Part shown: one piece after another, positions 13,817 to 24,823 of the stretch
Position numbering within the stretch: the stretch's first letter is position 1
Layout: every line of letters begins with the position of its first letter
Source of the DNA: Chitinispirillales bacterium
GTDB lineage: Bacteria > Fibrobacterota > Chitinivibrionia > Chitinivibrionales > Chitinispirillaceae
Length of the DNA stretch: 33,323 bases
Direction: 5' to 3'
Assembly (NCBI GenBank): GCA_031283085.1
Contig: JAITCM010000041.1
Span: 1 to 33,323 of the forward strand
Position numbers and translations under genes: made by a program
Notes under the pieces: generated by a model
Databases searched by the model: none
What the model saw: the letters and a program-made list of their open reading frames with translations, nothing else
Told to the model about the DNA's origin: nothing

Positions 13817-14755
13817 ATGATGAAGATTGTTTTTATGGGGTCGGCCGAGTTCGGCCTTCCGGCGCTTGGGGACCTGCTTACGCGGCATAGGGTGGCGGCT
13901 GTGGTCAGCGCCCCGACGAGGCCTAAGGGACGTGGGCTCAAGCTGGTCGACACCCCGGTCGCCGAGTATGTCAAAAAAGGGGCGTCCGCGTTGCTGCTTA
14001 CGCCGGAGGATGTGGCCGCCCCGCAATTCGTCGACAAGCTGACCGCGTTCGGCGCCGACCTCTTTGTCGTCATTGCCTTTCGGATACTGCCCAAAGCGGT
14101 GTTTTCTATCCCTAAATTGGGGACGCTGAACGTCCACGCGTCGCTTTTGCCGCGCTACAGGGGAGCGGCGCCGATACACAGGGCAATAGAGGCGGGGGAG
14201 ACGGAGACCGGGGTGACGGTCTTCCGCATAGACGATGGGGTGGACACCGGAGATATCATAATACAGAAAAAGACGCCGATAGGCGGCCAGGAGACCACGC
14301 CCGAACTTTACCGGCGGCTGAGCGTGATGGGCGCCGTCGCGCTTTTGGAGGCTATCAACGCGGTGGAAAATGGAAAGGCCGTCCCCATCAGGCAAGACCA
14401 AAAGGGGGCCACTGCGGCGCCCAAGCTCTCAAAGGAGGAGGGGCGGGTGAACTGGAGGCTGCCTGTGGAGGCTGTGTTCAACAAAATCCGCGCACACATC
14501 CCGTTCCCGGGTTCGTACTTTTTCATAAACGGGAAGCGTATCAACATAGAGTGGGGCATAGCGAGCGGCGGCGGCGGCACCAACCCCCCCCCGCCGCCGG
14601 GCACAATCCTGATAGCGAATGGCGATTACATAGACGTCCAATGCGGCACCGGCGCGTTGCGCATAACCAGGGTAAAGCCGGAGGGCCGACAGGCGATGGA
14701 CGTCCACTCGTTCCTGCTTGGGCACGAGGTAATCGAAGGAACGGTGCTTGAATGA
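13817..14755 (+). CDS. fmt: Methionyl-tRNA formyltransferase
   Basis: Transfers a formyl group from 10-formyl-THF to initiator Met-tRNA. The protein starts with KIVFMGSAEFGLPAL. It carries the catalytic signature LNVHASLLPRYRGAAPIH (N104, H106 counted from the second of two ATG codons) and the aspartate in DDGVDTGD (D142). The C-terminal tRNA-binding domain (ALRITRVKPEGRQAMD) is present. The family starts at one of the ATG codons at 13817/13820; an upstream in-frame ATG at 13784 would add 11 residues, and neither has a strong ribosome binding site. Odd: a Gly/Pro-rich loop (GGGGTNPPPPPG), encoded partly by a run of nine C, sits where the C-terminal domain begins. The 3' end overlaps rsmB by 4 nt (ATGA). 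Confidence 0.95.
   Translation: MMKIVFMGSAEFGLPALGDLLTRHRVAAVVSAPTRPKGRGLKLVDTPVAEYVKKGASALLLTPEDVAAPQFVDKLTAFGADLFVVIAFRILPKAVFSIPKLGTLNVHASLLPRYRGAAPIHRAIEAGETETGVTVFRIDDGVDTGDIIIQKKTPIGGQETTPELYRRLSVMGAVALLEAINAVENGKAVPIRQDQKGATAAPKLSKEEGRVNWRLPVEAVFNKIRAHIPFPGSYFFINGKRINIEWGIASGGGGTNPPPPPGTILIANGDYIDVQCGTGALRITRVKPEGRQAMDVHSFLLGHEVIEGTVLE
14584..14592 (+). repeat. C9 homopolymer inside fmt
   Basis: Nine consecutive C residues inside a CCG/CCC run encode part of the PPPPP stretch of Fmt. A one-base slip would shift the frame before the end of the C-terminal domain and disturb coupling to rsmB. Confidence 0.9.
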
Positions 14756-16359
14756 ACGGCAACAGGCCAAGCGGCGGTGGTAGAGGCGGGTACCGCAAAG
14801 ACGGCGCCGCCCGTAAAGAATATCATCATAAAGACACGTATCGCAAAGACGATACACGCGGGAATGATTACCGCAAAGACCGCCCGTACGGCAAAGATAA
14901 TTATCGTAAAGACGGTACTAACGGCGATGACCGCCGTAAAGGTCAATACGGCCGGGGCGGGGATGAATCCGCCCGCAAAGAGTATCGTAATAAAGACACT
15001 TATCGCAAAGACGATAATCGCAAGCCCGATTCATCGGTAGGCACGCGTCAGCTCGTCCAGCGGATACTGACCGACTTCGACGGCGCTCCCGGCGACCCGG
15101 AGCGCATTGCCGACCGGATTCTTGCCCGCCGGCATATCGAGGACCGCGACCGGCGCTTTGTCTTTGAGCTTGTCTACGGCGTGTTGCGCAACCGTATTTA
15201 CCTGGATTATGTTATTAACACTTTCATTTCCGGCGAGCGAGAGCCGATGTCCGACGCGCTTAGGCGTATCCTTGAAATTGGGGCGTATCAGATTTTGTTT
15301 TTGGACAGGGTGCCCGACCACGCCGCGGTAAACGAGGCCGTGAATCTCGCGAAGCATGACACGAACACCGCGCCGGGCGCCGGGTTTGTCAACGCGGTGC
15401 TTAGGAATGTCATAAAGAATAAGTTCGACATTTCGCTGCCCGATTCGCAGACGGATTTGGCGGGACGGCTGTCGATTGAGTTTTCGCATCCCAAGTGGAT
15501 GGTGGAACGGTGGCTTGCCCGTTACGGTTTGGGCGATACCAAGAAGATACTGGCGTTCAACAACGAGCGTCCGGCGGTCTATTTGCGGCGCAAGATGCGC
15601 GACATTTCGCGTCCGCAGTTTGAGTTTGATATGCGGACGCTTTGCGAGGCCGGATGCGGGTACCTGAATCTGTACTACAAGATGAAGAAGCCGCTTGAGC
15701 CGGAGAATTTGCGTATGTTGCGGGACGGTTTTTGCTCCGTGCAGGCGCCGTCAAGCGGGTGGGTTGTGGCGATGCTTGGGCTGCGCGACGGCGACAGGGC
15801 GCTTGATATGTGCGGCGCTCCGGGCGGCAAGGCCACGCTCATGGCGGAGCTTGTGGGCGATTCCGGGTATGTGGCCGCCTGCGATAAGGGGCGGTGGAAG
15901 ATGAAAACGGCTGTTGAGATGTTTGCGGCGCAGGGACTTGGGAACATCTATCCGGTGGTATGCGACAGCGTTGCGCCGCCGTTTGCCGGCACGTTTGACA
16001 AGGTGCTGTTAGACGCCCCGTGCAGCGGCAGCGGCGTTTTGCAGCGTCATCCCGACGGCCGTTTCGTCCGCACCGCCGAGGATGTCGGCGACAGGGCGTC
16101 GTTACAGAAAGAGTTGCTTGACAGCGCGGCAAAGCTGGTAGGCGAGGGCGGGGTATTAGTCTACTCGACGTGCTCGCTTGAGCCGGAGGAGAACGAGTGT
16201 CAGGTAAAATGTTTTTTGGACGGTCACCCGGATTTCAAATTAGACCGTCCGCCGGAAGCCGTCCCGGCGATGTATATTGACGACGACGACTGCCTGCGCG
16301 TCACGCCGTACAAACACAATATGGACGGGATGTTCGCGGCGAGGTTCAAGAAAGGTTGA
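14752..16359 (+). CDS. rsmB: 16S rRNA (cytosine-967-C5)-methyltransferase RsmB with a low-complexity N-terminal extension
   Basis: A NusB-like RNA-binding domain (from about residue 98: TRQLVQRILTDF, RDRRFVFELVYGVLRNR, VPDHAAVNEAVNLAK) precedes a SAM methyltransferase core. The methyl-donor loop is CGAPGGKA (from C354), motif IV is DAPCSGSGVLQRHP (C424) and motif VI is YSTCS (C474, the catalytic nucleophile). The gene overlaps fmt by 4 nt, a common fmt-rsmB order. Odd: residues 1-95 are a basic, repetitive extension (YRKD, KEYRNKDTYRKD) not normally present, possibly RNA-binding. At 535 residues it is therefore about 90 longer than usual. Confidence 0.93.
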   Translation: MNGNRPSGGGRGGYRKDGAARKEYHHKDTYRKDDTRGNDYRKDRPYGKDNYRKDGTNGDDRRKGQYGRGGDESARKEYRNKDTYRKDDNRKPDSSVGTRQLVQRILTDFDGAPGDPERIADRILARRHIEDRDRRFVFELVYGVLRNRIYLDYVINTFISGEREPMSDALRRILEIGAYQILFLDRVPDHAAVNEAVNLAKHDTNTAPGAGFVNAVLRNVIKNKFDISLPDSQTDLAGRLSIEFSHPKWMVERWLARYGLGDTKKILAFNNERPAVYLRRKMRDISRPQFEFDMRTLCEAGCGYLNLYYKMKKPLEPENLRMLRDGFCSVQAPSSGWVVAMLGLRDGDRALDMCGAPGGKATLMAELVGDSGYVAACDKGRWKMKTAVEMFAAQGLGNIYPVVCDSVAPPFAGTFDKVLLDAPCSGSGVLQRHPDGRFVRTAEDVGDRASLQKELLDSAAKLVGEGGVLVYSTCSLEPEENECQVKCFLDGHPDFKLDRPPEAVPAMYIDDDDCLRVTPYKHNMDGMFAARFKKG

Positions 16360-16363
16360 TAAT

Positions 16364-16392
16364 GTCGAAATGAGCGAAGCGACGAAGCAATC
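16364..16392 (+). repeat. Fragment resembling a dispersed intergenic repeat
   Basis: The string AATGAGCGAAGCGACGAAGC in the gap between rsmB and the CNNM gene resembles a repeat (CGTCGCTTCGCT-type) that I know as common in intergenic DNA of several phyla. Only one arm is present and no partner arm is found here. Confidence 0.3.
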
Positions 16393-16427
16393 GGGAATAC
16401 GGATTCAGTCTCCAAGGAGGCATATTT

Positions 16428-17741
16428 TTGGACGATGACGGAGTTACTGCCATTATTGTTTACATGGCCGCCGCGTTTGTTCTCTCGGCTTTCTTTTCGG
16501 TCATTAAGATTATCTTCGCGTCGGCTGAGAAGGGCGATGTCGGCGCCGACGACGAGCGTTTGCGCTATTGCGCGTCCAGAATCGGCGAGATACTGAAGAA
16601 TCGCGCCGCGCTCAGCGACACGGTGACGGTCGGCAAGACCTTGTGCAATGTCTCCTTCGCGGTACTGTCGCTCAAGTTGCATTCCATATTTGCCTTTGAC
16701 CTCTACGGCGACACCGTGCCGCCGCAGGCGCTGTGGCTTGTGCCCATCGCTTTTTCATCCGTAACTCTGGCGCTCTTTGCCCACTATGTGCCGCGCGCCG
16801 TGGCGCTGCGCTTCTATCGCGGCACGGTAAGACCGGCCTATTACTTCTACTCTCTTCTGTCCTGGCTGCTGTTGCCGTGCACGTGGCTCTTCTCCGCGGT
16901 GCATTCGGCTATTCTCAAGATATTAAAGTACAATGTGAGGCTATCGTTCCTCTCCGAAGAGGAGAAGGCGCGTATCACTGCCGACGACGACGCCACCGAG
17001 GCGCTTGGGGAGGAGGAACGCGAGATGATTCGCAGCATATTCGACCTGAGCGATACCACGGTAGACGAGATAATGGTCCCGCGTATAAACGTAATCGCTG
17101 CGGAGGTACGTTCCGACCTGCAAGCTGTCCTTAGGTTGATAAGGGAGGAGGGCCACTCGCGCATACCCATATACAAAGATACCATAGACCAGATTACCGG
17201 TATCCTCTACGCGAAGGACATCTTCCCGTGGATATCCGAACACAACAAGTCGGAGTGGAACCTTGAGAGCATAGTCAAAAAGTGCCACTACGTGCCGATG
17301 GGCAAGAAGATAAAGGATTTGATGAAGGAGTTCAAGCTCAAGCACCTGCATTTGGCGGTAATCGTGGACGAGTACGGCGGGACGGCCGGAATCGTTACGA
17401 TGGAGGACATTTTGGAGGAGATAGTGGGAGACATCCAGGACGAGTATGACGAGGAAGAGAGGGAGGTGGTGCCTGTGGAAGACAACGTCTACTTCGTTGA
17501 CCCGCACATAGACCTGCGTGACTTGAATGATGAGTTGGGCATATCTCTTGATGAAGACGCGGAGTACAACACGCTAAGCGGCCTGATATACCACGAGTGC
17601 GGCGACATCCCGCCGGAGGGCACGCAGATAGAGTGCGCCGGGGTGCGAATCACCGTCGTTAAGATGGACAACCAGCGCATAGAGAAGGTCAGGGTGGAAG
17701 TGTTGCAGACCGCGGAGAAGGCCGAGGCGGAGCCGTTCTAA
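16428..17741 (+). CDS. CNNM/CBS-domain protein (CorC/HlyC-like, hemolysin C family)
   Basis: 437 residues with a TTG start at 16428 and a perfect AAGGAGG 7 nt upstream. The N-terminal half is a CNNM-type membrane region with about four hydrophobic segments (AIIVYMAAAFVLSAFFSV; WLVPIAFSSVTLALF; FYSLLSWLLLPCTWLF). The cytoplasmic half starts with EEEREMIRSIFDLSDTTVDEIMVPR, a hallmark of the family, followed by a CBS pair (EEGHSRIPIYKDTIDQITGILYAKD; LAVIVDEYGGTAGIVTMEDILEEIVGDI). It ends in the CorC/HlyC C-terminal domain. These proteins are linked to Mg/Co export or resistance rather than true haemolysis. The stop codon overlaps that of ybeY on the other strand. Confidence 0.9.
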   Translation: MDDDGVTAIIVYMAAAFVLSAFFSVIKIIFASAEKGDVGADDERLRYCASRIGEILKNRAALSDTVTVGKTLCNVSFAVLSLKLHSIFAFDLYGDTVPPQALWLVPIAFSSVTLALFAHYVPRAVALRFYRGTVRPAYYFYSLLSWLLLPCTWLFSAVHSAILKILKYNVRLSFLSEEEKARITADDDATEALGEEEREMIRSIFDLSDTTVDEIMVPRINVIAAEVRSDLQAVLRLIREEGHSRIPIYKDTIDQITGILYAKDIFPWISEHNKSEWNLESIVKKCHYVPMGKKIKDLMKEFKLKHLHLAVIVDEYGGTAGIVTMEDILEEIVGDIQDEYDEEEREVVPVEDNVYFVDPHIDLRDLNDELGISLDEDAEYNTLSGLIYHECGDIPPEGTQIECAGVRITVVKMDNQRIEKVRVEVLQTAEKAEAEPF

Positions 17742-18136
17742 AGATAGATACGCTCCCGCTCCTCCATTGCCGACCGGTCGGCCGGTTTGATATGGTCGTA
17801 TCCCATTAAATGTAACAACCCGTGTACCAGCAGGCGTTTCAGTTCGTCCTCGTAGGAGACCCCGTATCGTCGCGCCTGAACCGCGGCGCGTTGCAGCGAT
17901 ATGTATACCTCTCCCAGCAAGTCGTCGTCGCCGATGTGGAATGAGAGCACGTCCGTGGCCTTGTCCTTCTTCCGATATTGACGGTTCAGCTTGCGGATAA
18001 AGTAGTCGGAACACAGTATGACCGTCGTGGACCGGCCGGCGCTCACCCCCTCACGCCGATAGACGGATTTCGCGGCGGCGGTCAGCGGCGCGGTCGGGCA
18101 GGGGAGCGGCTCGTAATGGTGGATTATCTCTATCAT
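17738..18136 (-). CDS. ybeY: Endoribonuclease YbeY (rRNA maturation factor)
   Basis: Zn-dependent single-strand RNase acting in 16S rRNA 3'-end maturation and ribosome quality control. The diagnostic metal motif HGLLHLMGYDH (three histidines) is near the C-terminus. Upstream are the conserved RKLNRQYRKKDKATDVLSF and LLGEVYIS blocks. At 132 residues it is slightly short but complete. No Shine-Dalgarno sequence is seen before the ATG, and AT-rich TATTTTAT lies just upstream, so the message may have a very short leader. It is convergent with the CNNM gene: TAA and TAG overlap within 17738-17741. Confidence 0.95.
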   Translation of the reverse strand: MIEIIHHYEPLPCPTAPLTAAAKSVYRREGVSAGRSTTVILCSDYFIRKLNRQYRKKDKATDVLSFHIGDDDLLGEVYISLQRAAVQARRYGVSYEDELKRLLVHGLLHLMGYDHIKPADRSAMEERERIYL

Positions 18137-18279
18137 TATGACGATAAAATAGTATCCGCGTTTGGCATAATGTATATTTATTGTCTTACGGCGCGGCGGT
18201 TAATAAAATCGGCGTATCGTCGAAATATTATGTATTGATTTCGATTACTGTTAAAAAAGTCTTCGTATTGGGGGTTGTT

Positions 18280-19608
18280 ATGTCCGCACTGCGTAGTAAG
18301 ATATTCGGAACGACGCTGCTTTTGGCGCTGTTTTCGGCCAGGCCCCTGCTTGCCGCCGCCGATGTCGTTGAGGAGCGCGTGTGTACCGTCACCGGGGTCA
18401 TGGGTAATGTGCGGGTGCGTTACAGCCCAAATTACAATAAGATGCGCCGTGAGCCGGCGGTCGCCAAGGGGATGGCCGCCGCCGTCGCCCCTGTTTCCGG
18501 GAGCATAACGGGGGAGTGGTCGAAATTGCGGTTGGGTATGACGGTGGGTGGGAAGTGCGAGATAATGACCGGGGCGGAGTCCGAGGTTCGGCTTGAGACG
18601 GCCGACGGGACGATTGTGAAGGTGGAGGAAAACGCGCTCGTCGAGGTCGCGGTCTTGCAGGCGGTAACCCGGAAGGCCAAGTCCAAGGGCGCCGCGCCGG
18701 AGACTGCGGCGGTCGCCAAGTTCAAGCTGTTGTACGGTAGCCTCGTCGGCAGTGTTAAGAAGATTACGCGCGAGAATCCGGATGTGAGGTTTGAGACTCC
18801 GACCGCCGCGGCGGCCATCCGCGGGACGGTTATCGAGGTGGAGGTGGCCAAAAATACCAATACGCTGATACGGGCTTTTGACGGGACGATTTTGGTTGCG
18901 CCTGTCAATAAAAAGAATAAATTTGTTGAGCTCGGCGACGGAAAGATGGTCGAACTCGTGCCAAAGCAGACTGTGCTGTTGGTGAGAGATGTCCCCAAGG
19001 GGTACAGGCGCAAAGGTTTCTTACTGAAAGGGGAGAAGGCGCCGGCTCCTGTCAAGGAGAGTAAAAAGAGCGAGAAACCCAGGGAACCCGTGGCCGTGAA
19101 ACTGCGGCTTGATTTGGGAGACATTCCCGATACGCTGAGCTGTTACGCCGGGGACACGGTGATGATAGACGGCACGGTCGCTCCTGCGAGCGCCAGGGTC
19201 AGTGTGAACGGCGTCGCCGCCGCGCCCGACAAGGACGGCGCGTTTAGGGTGGCGGTGCCCGCCCCGGATTCCGGAACATTCCCGCTGAACATCGCCGCCG
19301 AGAGCGGGACGACGGCGGAGTACGTTGTCCGCGCCATGCGCGTAGCCCATGTTCACACCGCGGCGCGCCTCATCACTCCGGTAGAGGGCGAGGTGGTCAA
19401 GAGGCCTGTGGTATTGATTAGCGGAACAGCGGAGCCCGGGTCGAAGGTGAACGTCTTGGGCGTAACGTTAAACGTACAGCGCGACGGAACTTTCAGCGGC
19501 GAGGCAGGCCTGCCCCCGCGTGAGGGAACGGTAAAGGTGCAAGTAGAGATAGTAAACAGGGACGATACCGCTGTTTGGATAGAGAGGAATATAAGGTATA
19601 AGAAGTAG
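18280..19608 (+). CDS. Exported FecR-domain protein with Ig-like C-terminal domains
   Basis: ATG 18280 with a GGGGG site upstream; an upstream in-frame TTG exists but would bury the signal peptide. The 442-residue product begins with a signal sequence ([21 protein letters not shown]). The FecR-like region follows: [40 protein letters not shown], then [13 protein letters not shown] and [18 protein letters not shown]. After a Lys/Glu/Pro linker come two Ig-like/bacterial surface domains (about residues 280-360 and 370-440; [38 protein letters not shown]). FecR domains of this exported type occur in structural or envelope proteins and not in signalling. It ends one base before typA. Confidence 0.85.
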   Translation: MSALRSKIFGTTLLLALFSARPLLAAADVVEERVCTVTGVMGNVRVRYSPNYNKMRREPAVAKGMAAAVAPVSGSITGEWSKLRLGMTVGGKCEIMTGAESEVRLETADGTIVKVEENALVEVAVLQAVTRKAKSKGAAPETAAVAKFKLLYGSLVGSVKKITRENPDVRFETPTAAAAIRGTVIEVEVAKNTNTLIRAFDGTILVAPVNKKNKFVELGDGKMVELVPKQTVLLVRDVPKGYRRKGFLLKGEKAPAPVKESKKSEKPREPVAVKLRLDLGDIPDTLSCYAGDTVMIDGTVAPASARVSVNGVAAAPDKDGAFRVAVPAPDSGTFPLNIAAESGTTAEYVVRAMRVAHVHTAARLITPVEGEVVKRPVVLISGTAEPGSKVNVLGVTLNVQRDGTFSGEAGLPPREGTVKVQVEIVNRDDTAVWIERNIRYKK

Positions 19609-19609
19609 T

Positions 19610-21394
19610 ATGAACCAGCACAAGATAAGAAACATCGCAATCATCGCCCACGTAGACCACGGTAAAACGACGCTGGTAGACGAACTCTTCCGCCAGAGCG
19701 GTATGTTCCGCGAGAACCAGCAGGTGGCGGAGCGCCTCATGGACTCCATGGACCTGGAGCGCGAGCGCGGCATCACCATCGCCGCCAAGAACGGGTCGTT
19801 CCGGTATCGCGGGCATCTCGTCAACGTCATAGACACGCCCGGCCACGCCGACTTCGGCGGGCAGGTGGAACGGGTGCTCAAGATGGCCGACGGCGCGCTC
19901 TTGGTCGTCGACGCGCAGGAGGGACCCATGCCGCAGACCTACTTCGTTTTGAAGAAGGCATTGGCGCTGTCCTTGCCTGTAATAGTGGTTATCAACAAGA
20001 TAGACAAACCCGCCGCGAGGCCTGTTTGGGTGCTTGACCAGGTCTTTGACCTGTTCGTAAAGCTGAACGCTCCGGATAACGTCTTAGACTTTCCCGTGGT
20101 TTACGCCTCCGCCAAAAACGGCTACGCGAAGGACGACCCCGACGACGACAGCAACGACCTTGTTCCGCTCTACGAGATGATAATAAAGCGCGTCCCGCCG
20201 CCTCAGGGGGACGAAAACGCGCCGCTTCAGATGCTGGTCAGTTCCATCGACTACTCCCCGTATATGGGCCGTTTGGGAATAGGCAAAATTACCGCCGGAA
20301 CGCTCAACGTCAACAAGGAAATATCGGTATGCATGCGCGACGGCAGCATGGTTCCGGCCCGCATCACCAAGGTTTTTGCCTTTGAGGGCGTGCAGAAGGT
20401 GCCCACGGACATCGCGTCGGTTGGGAACATCGTGGCCGTGGCGGGGATGGACGAGGTAACTGTGGGCGTCACCTTCACCGACCCGGAGAACCCGAACCCG
20501 CTGCCGCCGATAGAAATCGACCCGCCCACCATATCCATGAACTTCATTCCCAACGACTCCCCATTTGCCGGAACGGAGGGGAAATTCGTCACGTCGAGGC
20601 ACTTGCAAGACAGGTTGATGCGGGAGATACTCTCCGATGTGGCGTTGAGTGTGGAACCGTTGCAGGACACGATAGGGCACAAGGTATCGGGTCGCGGCGA
20701 GCTGCATCTGTCAATCCTCATAGAGCGTATGCGCCGCGAGGGATACGAGTTTCAGGTAACAAGCCCGCAGGTCATTATGCGCAGGGACGGGGACGGTAAG
20801 CAACTCGAGCCTTACGAAGAACTGACGGTGGATGTGGACGAGAAGTACGCCGGCACGGTAATAGAGAAACTGGGTTCGCGCCGCGGCATCATGCACGATA
20901 TGTCACAGGAAAACGGCATGGCGCGGATGACTTTCAAAGTCCCCACAAGAGGTCTCTTAGGCTACAAGGCGGAGTTCATGACCGACACCAAGGGTATGGG
21001 GATAATGAACTATGTGTTTTTAGAGTACGCCCCCTACGCGGGCGACATCCGCACAAGGGCAAATGGCGTGCTGATATCCAAAGAGCCGTGTGTGTCGGTG
21101 GCCTACGCGCTGTTTAATTTGCAGGACCGCGGAAAGATGTTCGTCGGCCCGGGGGTCAAGATATACAGGGGGATGATAGTGGGCGAGCATTGCCGGTCAA
21201 ACGATTTGGTGGTCAACCCCGGCAAAGAGAAAAAACTGTCGAATATGAGGGCGGCGGGTTCGGACGAAAACGTAATACTGACGCCGCCGGTTGACATGAG
21301 TTTGGAGGATTGCATCGCTTATATTAACGAGGATGAGCTGGTAGAGGTTACGCCGAAGTCTATCAGGTTAAGAAAAAGGGATAATAAGTATTAA
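19610..21394 (+). CDS. typA: Translational GTPase TypA/BipA
   Basis: A ribosome-associated GTPase involved in stress adaptation and 50S assembly. The G domain shows [10 protein letters not shown] (G1), RGITI (G2), DTPGHADF (G3), [10 protein letters not shown] (G4) and SAKNGYA (G5). EF-G-like domains II, III and V follow ([22 protein letters not shown] is the domain III/V junction). The BipA-specific C-terminal domain is present ([41 protein letters not shown]). The 594 residues match the family. The gene begins just after the FecR-domain gene (TAG, one base, ATG), so they are probably co-transcribed. Confidence 0.97.
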   Translation: MNQHKIRNIAIIAHVDHGKTTLVDELFRQSGMFRENQQVAERLMDSMDLERERGITIAAKNGSFRYRGHLVNVIDTPGHADFGGQVERVLKMADGALLVVDAQEGPMPQTYFVLKKALALSLPVIVVINKIDKPAARPVWVLDQVFDLFVKLNAPDNVLDFPVVYASAKNGYAKDDPDDDSNDLVPLYEMIIKRVPPPQGDENAPLQMLVSSIDYSPYMGRLGIGKITAGTLNVNKEISVCMRDGSMVPARITKVFAFEGVQKVPTDIASVGNIVAVAGMDEVTVGVTFTDPENPNPLPPIEIDPPTISMNFIPNDSPFAGTEGKFVTSRHLQDRLMREILSDVALSVEPLQDTIGHKVSGRGELHLSILIERMRREGYEFQVTSPQVIMRRDGDGKQLEPYEELTVDVDEKYAGTVIEKLGSRRGIMHDMSQENGMARMTFKVPTRGLLGYKAEFMTDTKGMGIMNYVFLEYAPYAGDIRTRANGVLISKEPCVSVAYALFNLQDRGKMFVGPGVKIYRGMIVGEHCRSNDLVVNPGKEKKLSNMRAAGSDENVILTPPVDMSLEDCIAYINEDELVEVTPKSIRLRKRDNKY

Positions 21395-21409
21395 CAAGGA
21401 TGCTTACAA

Positions 21410-21760
21410 ATGACCGTCAAATGCAAAAAGTGTAACGCCTACTGCTGCCGCCACATCGCTGTCGGCGTGGATACGCCTGCCGACAAGGAGGGGTACGACA
21501 ATATCCGTTGGTACCTGCTGCACAGGAACGTATGGGTATCCATCGACCACAACGACCAGTGGATAGTGGAGTTCAGAACGCCCTGCCGCCTAATCAGTAG
21601 CGACTACAAGTGCGGCGACTACCCAAACCGTCCGCTGATATGCAAGAATTATCCCGACGACGACGAACTGTGCGAGGGTGAGACGGACGAACCGTCGTAC
21701 AAGGAGTTGTTCAAGAACGTTAGGGACTTCGAGAGGTATTTGAAGAAGCGGAGCAAGTAG
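21410..21760 (+). CDS. Cysteine-cluster protein (YkgJ / CxxCxxCC family)
   Basis: 116 residues with CKKCNAYCCRH near the N-terminus, then CRLISSDYKCGDYPNRPLICKNYP: the two clusters of the CxxCxxCC family, thought to bind Zn or an Fe-S centre. The function is unknown. AAGGATG precedes the ATG, 15 nt after typA. Its TAG shares a base with the GTG of the downstream methyltransferase, so the two are translationally coupled. A link to RNA or protein modification with that neighbour is inference. Confidence 0.8.
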   Translation: MTVKCKKCNAYCCRHIAVGVDTPADKEGYDNIRWYLLHRNVWVSIDHNDQWIVEFRTPCRLISSDYKCGDYPNRPLICKNYPDDDELCEGETDEPSYKELFKNVRDFERYLKKRSK

Positions 21761-23075
21761 TGAACATCCGCCTGAAGCCCGGCAAGGACAAGCCTGTCCG
21801 CAACGGCCACCCGTGGATATTCTCCGGCGCGGTGGCGAGGGTCGATGGGGAAATTAATCTCTGTGACCGCTTATGCACCGTATATAACGCTAACGGCGAA
21901 CGTCTCGGCATAGGTTATTACAATGATAAATCGACGATACGCGTACGGATGCTCTCTGTCGATACCGCCGATGATACCGCCGTTAATACAGCTGTCAATA
22001 CCGATAAAGGACTAAGCAAACGTTCCGGCGGAAAATCCGTACCGTTGTCGGTATCAACAAGACCGGCGTTGCCGCTGACATTCACGGCAAACGATTTGCG
22101 TAATCGCGTCCGTCAATCGATAGATACGCGAAAGAGAAACGGTGCGTTGACTGAGTATGCGAACGGCGGTAACACCGACTCCTGCCGCTTAGTCAACTCC
22201 GAGGGCGATTTTCTCCCCGGTCTGATTGTCGATAAATACGGCCCGGGACTCTGTATACAGATAGGCACTGCCGGCATGGAGTGTTGGCGCGGCGCTATCA
22301 TAGACGCGTTGCTCGATATTGTCAACCCGGCCTTTATCTACGAACGCTCCGACACCGCGTCGCGTGAGAGGGAGGGGCTATCGGTCAGCGAGGGACTGAT
22401 TGCCGGAGCGCTTCCCGAAACGCTTGTGATAACGGAAAACGGCGTTAGATACAGGGCGGATTTACGCGACGGGCAGAAGACCGGTTTCTTCTTTGACCAG
22501 CGCGAGAATCGAGCGTTGTTGCGTCGCTATGCCGCGGGGCGCAATGTGTGTGACTGTTTCTCATACAGCGGCGGCTTCGCTATAAACGCGGCACTCGGCG
22601 GCGCGGCCTCCGTCGTCGCCGTGGACTCGTCGGAGGATGCCGGTGCCTGCCTCTCCGAAAACGCGCGGTTGAACGGCGTGTCCGGCGCGGTGAGGTTTCT
22701 GAAATCGGACGCCTTTGCATTTCTTAGGCGATTGTGTCCGGGCGGCGGAGACGACGCGCCGATTGACCTGTTGATTTTAGACCCGCCGAAGTTTGCCCGT
22801 CACCACGGGGATGTTGACAGGGCCGCCCGCGGCTACAAGGATATCAACTTAGCCGCGTTGCGGGCGCTGGCTCCGGGCGGGCTGCTCTTCACATTCTCGT
22901 GCTCCGGCGCGGTCGACCCTTACCTGTTCAGGCAGATAGTATTCGGCGCCGCCGCCGACGCCCGCCGCGGTGTGCAGATACTGCACGTCTTGACGGCGGG
23001 GCCGGACCACCCGGTCAGCATTGCCCATCTGGAGGGGGAGTATCTCAAGGGGCTTGTGCTGCGGGTTCAGAGTCT

Positions 23076-23079
<4 letters not shown>
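21760..23079 (+). CDS. RlmI-like rRNA (cytosine-C5)-methyltransferase with low-complexity insert
   Basis: A class I SAM methyltransferase with an N-terminal PUA domain. The PUA part is [27 protein letters not shown]. The RlmI fold continues with [53 protein letters not shown] and DPPKF (D341-F345, catalytic region). RlmI methylates 23S rRNA C1962; this gene is RlmI-like, though the exact site is not proven. The start is GTG, overlapping the previous stop. Odd: about 45 residues from residue 67 are a Thr/Asp/Asn-rich insert ([16 protein letters not shown]) encoded by GAT ACC/AAT ACC-type triplets, breaking the PUA domain from the rest. The 3' end overlaps glnS by 4 nt. Confidence 0.85.
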
Positions 23080-24800
<1,721 letters not shown>

Positions 24801-24823
24801 TGTAAAATTCCTTTTCTATTGGT

